From: Cellulomonas cellasea
GTDB taxonomy: Bacteria; Actinomycetota; Actinomycetes; Actinomycetales; Cellulomonadaceae
Assembly: GCF_006538745.1 (NCBI RefSeq)
Contig: NZ_BJLR01000009.1
Coordinates: forward strand, 248,001 to 312,000
Length of the DNA stretch: 64,000 bases
Direction of reading: 5' to 3'
This document shows, piece after piece, positions 42,580 through 49,477 of this stretch. A model generated the notes under the pieces. That model searched no databases. It saw only the letters and a list, made by a program, of their open reading frames with translations, and was not told the origin of the DNA. The position numbers and the translations under genes are program-made. Numbering within the stretch: position 1 is the stretch's first letter; each line of letters begins with the position of its first letter.

Positions 42580-43236
42580 TCAGCCCACCGACGTCTCGAG
42601 CTCGACCGTGACCTGCCCGAACGCCCGCGCGAAGTCGAGCACGGCCACCTCGTCGGTGATCTCCGGCCGGCGCACGCGCCACCGCGCGGGAGCGCCGGGC
42701 ACCCGCACGCAGTCGACGACCCACAGGTCCGGCCCCTCGCTGTCCGCCCGCACCCGCCAGCGCCGCACCGCGTGCCACGGCAGCAGCACCGAGTCCGTCG
42801 GCCCGAGCCCTCGCGGGCGCCCCTCGAGCAGCCAGCCGGGCACCCGCAATCCCTGCGCGTCGGCCGTCAGGCACACCAGCTCGGGCGGCGCCTGCCGCAG
42901 CCGGCGCCGGTTGATCGGGCCCGGACGCAGGGCGACCCGCAGCTCGGGAGACCGGCCGGCCGCGTCGAGCGGGCCGAGCACGCGTCGCCTCGACTCGCGG
43001 ACGAGGTGCCGCTCGTGGGGCGTCAGCGTCTGCCGGCCGACGATCGCCACGGCCGCGAGCGCAGCCGCCACCACGAGGACGGTCGCGGCCAGGGACCCGC
43101 CCGGCCGCAGCCGCATCGCCAGCGCCGTGCCGACGGCCGCGAGGAGGAGCACGAGCAGCCCGCCGGCCGTCGAGACGAGCGCGAGCCGGACGCGGAGCGC
43201 GCGCGGGAGCGTCCCCAGCGCGTACTCAGCCTCCAC
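42580..43236 (-). CDS. Two-TM membrane protein of unknown function
   Basis: A 218-residue protein with helices at about residues 18-40 (LALVSTAGGLLVLLLAAVGTAL) and 48-68 (AATVLVVAAALAAVAIVG), then a cytosolic PH-like domain (LVCLTADAQGLRVPGWLLEG, SVLLPWHAVRRWRVRADS, LWVVDCVRVPG, EVAVLDFARAFGQV). The layout resembles actinobacterial bPH or DUF-type membrane proteins. GTG 43236 is taken as start; an ATG at 43272 would add 12 Pro-rich residues and neither has a strong Shine-Dalgarno. It follows the hisC-like gene on the same strand by about 75 bp. Confidence 0.65.
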   Translation of the reverse strand: MEAEYALGTLPRALRVRLALVSTAGGLLVLLLAAVGTALAMRLRPGGSLAATVLVVAAALAAVAIVGRQTLTPHERHLVRESRRRVLGPLDAAGRSPELRVALRPGPINRRRLRQAPPELVCLTADAQGLRVPGWLLEGRPRGLGPTDSVLLPWHAVRRWRVRADSEGPDLWVVDCVRVPGAPARWRVRRPEITDEVAVLDFARAFGQVTVELETSVG

Positions 43237-43273
43237 CGCCCCAGCGTAGGGACGGGTCGGCGGCGACCACATC

Positions 43274-43313
43274 GGCCGTCCGGGGGCCGTCGGAGGGCCG
43301 TCCGGGGGCCGTC
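43274..43313. repeat. 18-bp direct repeat next to the hisC stop
   Basis: GGCCGTCCGGGGGCCGTC occurs at 43274-43291 and again at 43296-43313, 22 bp apart. The second copy ends over the last codon of the hisC-like gene. No function is apparent. Confidence 0.8.
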
Positions 43314-44388
43314 AGCGCCGGAACGACTCCGTGACCTCGAGCAGCACCGCGGTCGCCTCGGGCTCGCCGACGCTGACCCGCACCCCGTCGCCCGCGAAGG
43401 GCCGCACGAGCACGCCGGCCCGCGTCGCCTCCTGCGCGAACGCCGCAGCGCGCTCCCCGAGCGGCAGCCACACGAAGTTCGCCTCGCTGTCGGGGACGGT
43501 CCAGCCCTGCACGCGCAGGCCGGCGAGCATGCGGGCACGCTCCTGCACGACGGTCTCGACGCGCTCCAGGAGCTCGTCCTTCGCGCGCAGCGACGCGAGC
43601 GCCGCCATCTGCCCGACGTGGGACACCCCGAACGGCGTCGACGCGGCCCGGATGCCCGCGGCGAGCCGGGGGCGCGCGACGGCGAACCCGACGCGCAGGC
43701 CCGCGAGCCCGTACGCCTTGGAGAACGTGCGCAGCACCACGACGTTCGGGTGCTTCGCGAGGACCGCGAGCGCGTCGGGCACGTCGGGGTCGCGCACGAA
43801 CTCGACGTAGGCCTCGTCGAGCACGACGAGCACGTTGCCCGGGACCTGCTCGAGCAGGTGCCTGAGCTCGTCGGCGCGCACCGCCGGGCCCGTCGGGTTG
43901 TTCGGGGTGCAGACGAGGACGGCGCGGGTGCGCGGCGTGACGGCCGCGGCCATCGCGGGCAGGTCGAGCCGGCCGTCGGCGCGCACGGGGACCGGGACTC
44001 CCTCGGCGTGCGCGAGCGCGACGGCGATCGGGTACGCCTCGAACGACCGCCACGGGTAGACGACCTCGTCCTTCGCGTTCACGACGGCGTTGAGGACGTG
44101 GTTGAGCACCGCGACCGAGCCGGTGCCCGTGACGACCTGGGCGGGGTCGACGCCCAGGTCGGCGGCGATGGCCTCGGTGAGCTCGGTCGCGTACATGTCG
44201 GGGTACCGGTTGACGTCCTGCGCGGCGTCGCAGATCGCGGCGACGACCGACGCGAGCGGCGGGAACGGGTTCTCGTTGGACGAGAGCTTGAACGCGGCCG
44301 CGCCGACCGGCACGCGCGCACCGGGGACGTACGCGGGGAGGTGGGCGACGGCGGGACGGAGCGGGACCTGGGTCACGGTGCCCAGCAT
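43312..44388 (-). CDS. hisC: Histidinol-phosphate-aminotransferase-family PLP enzyme
   Basis: A 358-residue class I/II aminotransferase. FKLSSNENPFPPLASVVAAI at residues 28-47 is the HisC/HisC-like N-terminal signature; CTPNNPTGPAVRADEL and VLDEAYVEFV hold the cofactor-contact Asn and Asp; the Schiff-base Lys is in RTFSKAYGLAGLRVGFAVA. It transfers the amino group between glutamate and imidazole-acetol phosphate, or in actinobacterial paralogues onto phenylpyruvate or arogenate-type acceptors. It is not near other his genes, so it may be the second (aromatic) copy known in actinobacteria (pat). ATG 44388 chosen, with GTG 44376 as the alternative; neither has a strong Shine-Dalgarno. Confidence 0.85.
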   Translation of the reverse strand: MLGTVTQVPLRPAVAHLPAYVPGARVPVGAAAFKLSSNENPFPPLASVVAAICDAAQDVNRYPDMYATELTEAIAADLGVDPAQVVTGTGSVAVLNHVLNAVVNAKDEVVYPWRSFEAYPIAVALAHAEGVPVPVRADGRLDLPAMAAAVTPRTRAVLVCTPNNPTGPAVRADELRHLLEQVPGNVLVVLDEAYVEFVRDPDVPDALAVLAKHPNVVVLRTFSKAYGLAGLRVGFAVARPRLAAGIRAASTPFGVSHVGQMAALASLRAKDELLERVETVVQERARMLAGLRVQGWTVPDSEANFVWLPLGERAAAFAQEATRAGVLVRPFAGDGVRVSVGEPEATAVLLEVTESFRR

Positions 44389-44471
44389 GCCAGCAGGCGC
44401 CGACGCACCTCCGTGCAGGCCCGGCCGGGTTACCGTCCTGCGCCCCCGCACGCGGTGGCAGGATCGCGACC

Positions 44472-44852
44472 ATGGGTTTCGTGCTGCGGGTCCTCATCAA
44501 CGGCGTCGCGATCTGGCTCGCGACGCTCGTGCTGTCCGGGCTGACGGTCGTCGGAGGTGACAGCACCGCCGAGCGCGCGGGGATCGTCCTGCTCGTGGCC
44601 CTGATCTTCGGGATCGTCAACGCGGTCGTGAAGCCGCTCGTGGCGTTCCTGTCCTTCCCGCTCTACATCCTGACGCTCGGGCTCTTCACGCTCGTGGTCA
44701 ACGCCCTGATGCTCATGCTCACGGCGTGGATCACGGAGCGCGCCGACTGGGGCCTGCGGATCGACGACTTCTGGACCGCCCTGATCGGGGCGCTCGTCAT
44801 CGCGGTCGTGAGCTTCGTGCTCAGCGTCGTGGTGCCGAAGAGCCGGGACTGA
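44472..44852 (+). CDS. Phage holin family IV-type four-TM membrane protein
   Basis: A 126-residue protein with four helices: VLRVLINGVAIWLATLVLSG, ERAGIVLLVALIFGIVNAVV, LYILTLGLFTLVVNALML and FWTALIGALVIAVVSFVLSV. The segment NAVVKPLVAFLSFPLYILTLG, followed by an acidic amphipathic loop, marks the chromosomal phage holin family IV found in most actinobacteria, not a prophage here: no phage gene adjoins. Function unknown. ATG 44472 has no strong Shine-Dalgarno. Its stop is 3 bp from the stop of the convergent lipase-like gene. Confidence 0.85.
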   Translation: MGFVLRVLINGVAIWLATLVLSGLTVVGGDSTAERAGIVLLVALIFGIVNAVVKPLVAFLSFPLYILTLGLFTLVVNALMLMLTAWITERADWGLRIDDFWTALIGALVIAVVSFVLSVVVPKSRD

Positions 44853-44855
44853 CGC

Positions 44856-46418
44856 TCACGGACCACTCGCCCCGGCGGGGGCCGCTCGACGCCGGGCGTC
44901 GGCAGGCGGTTCCGGGTCACGGTGCAGCACGTTCGTCCCCTGGTACTCGGTGGTGGTCGCCGTCGTCGCTCCCGCGCCGTAGATCTGCGCGCGGGCCGAC
45001 GCGTCCCAGTCCTGCAGCGACGGGTGGGCGGACGCCCGCTCCGCGATCCGCTCCGCCGACCGGACGTACACCTCGCTCCCGTGCGCGTCCATGACCCCTC
45101 GCGCCGCGAGGCGGTCGTCGACGTCGGGTGACTGCGCGAGCTCGACACGCACCGTGGTGCGGTGGGGCGCGTCCGGGTTCGGTGCCCCGTCGGTGATCGG
45201 CACGGGGTCGGTGGTGTGCTCGATGCTCAGCACCCGCACGTCGGGGGGTACGGCCATCCCCGCGATCGGAGACCCGGCGGTCAGGACGTGCGTGATGCTG
45301 TAGCGCGACCGCACGGCCGGGTCGGCCGCGACCTGCATCGCCGCCATCCCGCCCTGACTGTGCCCCGCGAGCATCACGGGCTCGCCGGGACGCACGCCGG
45401 CCTGGGCGAGCGCGCGGGCGACGAGCGCCGCGGACGCGGCAGCCTGCTCCGCCATGAGCCGGAGGTTCGACGGGTGGTTGAGCGGGTTGGACGTCACAAG
45501 CCGGTGGTCCTCCGTCCCGGGGATCGCGACGACCCAGGACCGCGTGCCGTCGGGGTGGTCGAGCCGGGTGACCGCGACGGTGCCGAGCGCGCCGTCGTAG
45601 CCGGTGTCCACGTCCCGCAGCACCGCGCCGATGCTGCGGGGAGCGGCGTGGGCGGTGGGGAGCCCGGCACCGACCAGGGGCACGACGATCGGTGGCGGCG
45701 CGGGCGCGACGCCGAGCCGCTGCGCGAGCGACGGGAGGAGGGGCCTGACGCGCACCTCCCCGGTGCCGAGGTGGCGGGCCAGCGGGGCGACCGCCTCGCC
45801 GACGGGTGCCCGGACCGGGAGCTGCAGACCCGGCTGCAGCGCCCGCAGGAACGTCGCGGCGCCGTGGAGCATCGCCTCCGCCGCGCCCGAGCGCACGAGG
45901 TCGGCGGGCCCGACCCACCGTCCCGTCGCCCGGTGCACCGCACCCTCGAGGAGCAGCCCGCCGGCGAGGCCGCCGACGACCACGTGACCGGCGAGGAACC
46001 GCAGCGGGGTCTCGGCCAGGAGCGTCGCCCCCACCGCGGTGAGCCCCCGCACGAGGCGCTCGGCGCCGTGCTCCGCGGCGGCGTACGTCTCGGCGGTCCG
46101 GTCGAGCGCTCGGGCGAGGTCCCGCACGCGGACGGCCGTCGCCGCCGTGGTCGTCGGTCCGCGCCGCAGCGGTGCGAGCGCCACGCGGGCGTGCTGGCCC
46201 GCCGTGAGCGCGTCGGCACCCGCCCAGGTCACGCGCTCGGCGGTCGCGAGGGTCGCGGTGGCGTCGTCGAGCAGGTCGGCCGCGGCCCGGAGCTCGAGCG
46301 CGGCGCGCCGCAGGTCCTCGAGCCGGGCCGCCGTCCCGCCGCGGCCGCCCGAGACGCGGATGCCGGCAGGGTCCGCCGCGCAGCCGGGCGCCCGCGCGCC
46401 CCGCTCCGCGACGGTCAC
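44856..46418 (-). CDS. Alpha/beta hydrolase (lipase-like) with an N-terminal helical WXG100/EspC-like domain
   Basis: A 520-residue protein with two parts. Residues 20-165 are helical (ARLEDLRRAALELRAAADLL, ATLATAERVTWAGADALTAG, ARALDRTAETYAAAEHGAER, then LLAETPLRFLAGH), resembling WXG100/EspC-like export domains with the W-A-G turn. The hydrolase domain runs from about 270 to the end: VVAIPGTEDH, nucleophile Ser in GHSQGGMAAMQVA, then VLTAGSPIAG, TTDPVPITDG and a candidate catalytic His near AHGSEVYVRS. This layout suits a type VII (ESX) secreted lipase or phospholipase. No signal peptide. GTG 46418 overlaps the stop of the small partner gene at 46415 by 4 nt. Confidence 0.7.
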   Translation of the reverse strand: MTVAERGARAPGCAADPAGIRVSGGRGGTAARLEDLRRAALELRAAADLLDDATATLATAERVTWAGADALTAGQHARVALAPLRRGPTTTAATAVRVRDLARALDRTAETYAAAEHGAERLVRGLTAVGATLLAETPLRFLAGHVVVGGLAGGLLLEGAVHRATGRWVGPADLVRSGAAEAMLHGAATFLRALQPGLQLPVRAPVGEAVAPLARHLGTGEVRVRPLLPSLAQRLGVAPAPPPIVVPLVGAGLPTAHAAPRSIGAVLRDVDTGYDGALGTVAVTRLDHPDGTRSWVVAIPGTEDHRLVTSNPLNHPSNLRLMAEQAAASAALVARALAQAGVRPGEPVMLAGHSQGGMAAMQVAADPAVRSRYSITHVLTAGSPIAGMAVPPDVRVLSIEHTTDPVPITDGAPNPDAPHRTTVRVELAQSPDVDDRLAARGVMDAHGSEVYVRSAERIAERASAHPSLQDWDASARAQIYGAGATTATTTEYQGTNVLHRDPEPPADARRRAAPAGASGP

Positions 46419-46750
46419 GACGCCCCGCCGGGCACACCGGCCGCGGCCCGCGCGAGCCCGATCGCGTGCAGCGCCGCCGCGCGGTCGGCCGCCCGGACGT
46501 CCTCGAGCGCGGCCTCGACGAGCGCGGCGGTCGCGAGCACCTGGCGGTGGGCCTCGTCGAGCGCCTCGCGGTACCGCGTCGCGGCGTCCGAGACCCAGTC
46601 GACGTGCTGCGCGGCGACGAGCCGGCGCGCGGCGTCGTGCACCGTCCCGGCCGCGCGCGCCACGAACGGCGCGACGGCCCCCGCTCCGCCGCCGGTCCAC
46701 CCGGCCGGCGGCCCGCCGCTCCACCCGCTCCCGCCCCATGCCTCTGCCAT
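46415..46750 (-). CDS. Small WXG100-like helical protein
   Basis: A 111-residue protein, MAEAWGGSGWSGGPPAGWTG, then a helical hairpin: FVARAAGTVHDAARRLVAAQ, VDWVSDAATRYREALDEAHR, VLATAALVEAALEDVRA. The WVSDAA turn with a following Tyr (RYREAL) resembles the WxG motif of WXG100 proteins, which form heterodimers for ESX/type VII export. It is directly followed, with a 4-nt overlap, by the hydrolase that also has a WXG100-like N-terminal domain, so a secreted pair is plausible. No EccC/EccD secretion machinery is in the window. Confidence 0.6.
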   Translation of the reverse strand: MAEAWGGSGWSGGPPAGWTGGGAGAVAPFVARAAGTVHDAARRLVAAQHVDWVSDAATRYREALDEAHRQVLATAALVEAALEDVRAADRAAALHAIGLARAAAGVPGGAS

Positions 46751-46868
46751 GCGCGGGACGCTAGGTCGACGCGGCCGGACGCTCCCGCTCCCCCTCCCGC
46801 CGACCGCGAGGGATCGCCGCGCGGAAAGGCTGGGGGTGGCTGACGCGCTCCCCGGTTACCCTCGGCCG

Positions 46869-47846
46869 GTGTCCCGTCCCTCGGCGCCGCTCGGCGTCCT
46901 CGCCGTCGTCGTCGGCTCGTTGCTCTTCGCGGTCAACGGCACCGTCGCCAAGATCGCCATGCAGGCCGGCCTCAGCCCGACGCGGCTCGTCGAGATCCGG
47001 TCGCTCGGCTCCGCGGTCGTGCTCGTCGCCGCGGCGCTGCTCCTCTCGCGCGGGTCGCTGCGGCTGCGCGGCCGGGAGCTCGCGGTCATGGCGGTGCTCG
47101 GCGTCGTCGGCGTGGCGCTCGTGCAGTGGTTCTACCTCGTGGCGATCTCCCGGCTGCCCGTCGGGCTCGCGCTGCTCATCGAGTACACCGCTCCCCTGCT
47201 CGTCGCGCTGTGGGCGCGGTTCGTGCTGCACGAGCAGGTGCGGGCGCGCGTGTGGTGGGCGCTCGCGGCGTGCCTGGGCGGGCTCGCGCTCGTCGCGCAG
47301 GTCGGCGACGGCGTCGTGCTCGACGTGCTCGGGCTGCTCGCCGCCGTCGGCGCCGCGGTGTCCCTCGCGTGCTACTACCTGCTCGGCGAGCGCCTGCTGT
47401 CGAAGCGCGACCCGCTCTCGACGCACGCGTGGTCGATGGGGTTCGCGGCGCTGTTCTGGATCGTGCTGCAGCCGCTGTGGACGTTCCCCGTCGGGACGCT
47501 CGGCGAGGCCGTCGCGCTGCCCGGTCCGCTCGCGGGCGCCGAGCCGCCGATGTGGCTGCTCGTCGCGTGGATCGTGCTGCTCGGCACCGTCACGCCGTAC
47601 CTGCTCTTCCTGTGGGGCATCCGCATGCTCGGCGCGGCGCGGGCCGGGCTGCTCGGGATGACCGAGCCCGTGGCGGCGTCGGCGGCGGCGTGGCTCGTGC
47701 TCGGCGAGGCGATGACGGCGGTCCAGCTCCTCGGCGGCGCGGTCGTGCTCGGGGGAATCGTCCTGGCCGAGACGGCGCGCCCGCGGGCGGTCGAGGCGGA
47801 CGCGCGCGAGGACGGCACGGTGCTGCCGGAGCACGTCGTCCCCTGA
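46869..47846 (+). CDS. EamA (DMT) family ten-TM transporter
   Basis: A 325-residue membrane protein with two EamA repeats, each of five helices: the first begins VLAVVVGSLLFAVNGTVAKI and carries RLVEIRSLGSAVVLVAAALLL and PVGLALLIEYTAPLLVALWA; the second begins VLGLLAAVGAAVSLACYYLLGE and ends GAARAGLLGMTEPVAASAAA and EAMTAVQLLGGAVVLGGIV. RhtA-like amino-acid exporters look like this; the substrate is unknown. GTG 46869 has only a weak site upstream. Divergent from the WXG100-like gene, with a 118-bp gap. Confidence 0.88.
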   Translation: MSRPSAPLGVLAVVVGSLLFAVNGTVAKIAMQAGLSPTRLVEIRSLGSAVVLVAAALLLSRGSLRLRGRELAVMAVLGVVGVALVQWFYLVAISRLPVGLALLIEYTAPLLVALWARFVLHEQVRARVWWALAACLGGLALVAQVGDGVVLDVLGLLAAVGAAVSLACYYLLGERLLSKRDPLSTHAWSMGFAALFWIVLQPLWTFPVGTLGEAVALPGPLAGAEPPMWLLVAWIVLLGTVTPYLLFLWGIRMLGAARAGLLGMTEPVAASAAAWLVLGEAMTAVQLLGGAVVLGGIVLAETARPRAVEADAREDGTVLPEHVVP

Positions 47847-47890
47847 CGCGCTCGACGTGCGGAAACCTGGGGCCGAGGTTGGATGGGGCT

Positions 47891-48373
47891 GTGACCAGGA
47901 ACTTCGCCGCCGCCGCGGTCGCCGTCGGGCTCGGGATCGTGCTCGGGGGCTGCTCCGTGACCATCCCGACCGACCCCGACGGGACGCTCGACGAGCTGCG
48001 CGGCGGCGTCGTGCGCGCGGGCGCGTCGGTCAACCCGCCGTGGACCGACGCCGAGGCCGGTGCGCCGAGCGGCGCCGAGGTCGACCTCGTCGAGGACTTC
48101 GCCGAGACGCTCGACGCGCAGGTCGAGTGGACGGTCGCGGGCGAGGAGGAGCTCGTCGCCGAGATGGAGCGCGGCGAGCTCGACGTCCTCGTCGGCGGCC
48201 TCACCGCGACGTCCCCCTGGGCCGACAAGGTGGCGCTGACCTACCCCTACCTGACGACGACCGGGCCGGAGGGCGAGAAGGAGCTGCACGTGATGGCCGT
48301 CCCGTCCGGGGAGAACGCGCTCATGACCGCGCTCGAGCGGTTCCTGCTCGACCAGGAGGTGCAGCAGCCATGA
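47891..48373 (+). CDS. One-lobe solute-binding-like lipoprotein (truncated SBP_bac_3)
   Basis: A 160-residue lipoprotein: AVGLGIVLGGCSVTIPTDPD gives lipobox LGGC at Cys21. The rest matches the first lobe of amino-acid-type binding proteins: ELRGGVVRAGASVNPPWTDA, APSGAEVDLVEDFAETLDAQ, VEWTVAGEEELVAEMERGEL and DVLVGGLTATSPWADKVALT. It then goes straight to VMAVPSGENALMTALERFLL, so the second lobe (about 90 residues) is missing; normal members are about 230-260. ATGA overlap makes it translationally coupled to the cation diffusion facilitator. Not a frameshifted gene: the frame is closed and coupled. Confidence 0.7.
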   Translation: MTRNFAAAAVAVGLGIVLGGCSVTIPTDPDGTLDELRGGVVRAGASVNPPWTDAEAGAPSGAEVDLVEDFAETLDAQVEWTVAGEEELVAEMERGELDVLVGGLTATSPWADKVALTYPYLTTTGPEGEKELHVMAVPSGENALMTALERFLLDQEVQQP

Positions 48374-49407
48374 CGCGCTTCGGGCACACCGAGCTCCCCG
48401 ACGAGCAGGAGCGGGCGCTGCGCCGGGCCGTGCGGCTCGCATGGCTGACGATCGGCTTCCTCGTGACCGCCGTGACGGTCGTGTACGTGACGATGGGCAG
48501 CTCGCAGGCGATGAAGGCGGCGTGGGCCGAGGACCTGCTCTCGTTCATCCCGCCGATCTCGTTCCTCGTCGCGACGCACCTCGCGAGCCGGCCGCCGAGC
48601 GACACGCACCCCTACGGCTTCCACCGGGCGGTCGGCGTCGGGCACGTCGTCGCGTCGACGGCGCTCGTCACGATGGGCGCGTTCCTCGTGTGGGACTCGG
48701 GGTCGGGGCTGCTCAAGGCCGAGCACCCGCCGGTCGGCACGATGGTCGTCCTCGGTCAGCCGGTGTGGTCGGGCTGGCTCATGATCGCGGCGATGGTCTA
48801 CACCGGGATCCCGCCGGTGCTGCTCGGCCGGGCCAAGCTGCCGCTCGCGGAGAAGCTGCACGACCGCGTGCTGTTCGCCGACGCGGACATGAACAAGGCC
48901 GACTGGATGACCGCCGCGGGGGGGATCGTCGGGATCCTCGGCATCGGGGTCGGGCTGTGGTGGGCCGACGCGGTCGCGGCCCTGTTCATCTCGGGCAGCA
49001 TCCTGCACGACGGGGTGCGGAACATGCGGGTCGCCGTCGCGGCACTCATGGACTCCCGCGCGATGACGGTCGACGGCAAGGACGAGCACCCGCTGATGGG
49101 CCAGGTCGACGCGGCGCTCGGCTCCCTCCCCTGGGTCGACGAGGTCGGCTCGCGCGTGCGCGACGAGGGGCACGTGTTCCACGTCGAGTCGTTCGTCGTG
49201 CCCGTCGAGGGCCACCAGGTGACGCTCGCCGAGCTGCGCGAGGCCCGGGAGCGCGCGATCCGGCTCGACTGGAAGGTGCAGGACATGGTCGTCGTGCCCG
49301 TCGAGGACCTGCCCGCGCGGTTCCTGCCCGGGCTGGGGGCCGCCCAGGACGACGACGCGCCGGCGGGCTCGCCGAAGGGCTGGGACGCGCCGGACCGCTC
49401 GCGGTAG
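48370..49407 (+). CDS. Cation diffusion facilitator family transporter
   Basis: A 345-residue six-helix CDF exporter. The metal site is carried by the TM2-loop segment (EDLLSFIPPISFLVATHLA, HPYGFHRAVGVGHVVAST) and TM5 (FADADMNKADWMTAAGGIVG), where the usual HxxxD is replaced by DxxxxxD. The cytosolic C-terminal domain contains EVGSRVRDEGHVFHVESFVVP and VQDMVVVPVEDLP. CDF proteins export zinc, iron, cobalt or manganese by proton exchange; the altered TM5 site makes the ion uncertain. It overlaps the one-lobe lipoprotein gene by 4 nt. Ends at the hairpin 49427-49462. Confidence 0.85.
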   Translation: MTRFGHTELPDEQERALRRAVRLAWLTIGFLVTAVTVVYVTMGSSQAMKAAWAEDLLSFIPPISFLVATHLASRPPSDTHPYGFHRAVGVGHVVASTALVTMGAFLVWDSGSGLLKAEHPPVGTMVVLGQPVWSGWLMIAAMVYTGIPPVLLGRAKLPLAEKLHDRVLFADADMNKADWMTAAGGIVGILGIGVGLWWADAVAALFISGSILHDGVRNMRVAVAALMDSRAMTVDGKDEHPLMGQVDAALGSLPWVDEVGSRVRDEGHVFHVESFVVPVEGHQVTLAELREARERAIRLDWKVQDMVVVPVEDLPARFLPGLGAAQDDDAPAGSPKGWDAPDRSR

Positions 49408-49426
49408 GCGCACCACCCCGGAACGG

Positions 49427-49462
49427 CCGGAGGGCGCGCAGCCGTGGCCGCACGCCCTCCGG
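49427..49462. terminator. Bidirectional hairpin between CDF and PL11 genes
   Basis: CCGGAGGGCG (49427-49436) and CGCCCTCCGG (49453-49462) are perfect 10-bp arms around 16 nt. The site is in the 70 bp between the convergent CDF and rhamnogalacturonan lyase stops. No clear U-tract. Confidence 0.75.
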
Positions 49463-49477
49463 GTCGGGTTCAGCGCG

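Noticed and set aside
44472-44852. Prophage marker (holin-like gene)
   Set aside because: This family is chromosomal in most actinobacteria and no other phage gene is near.
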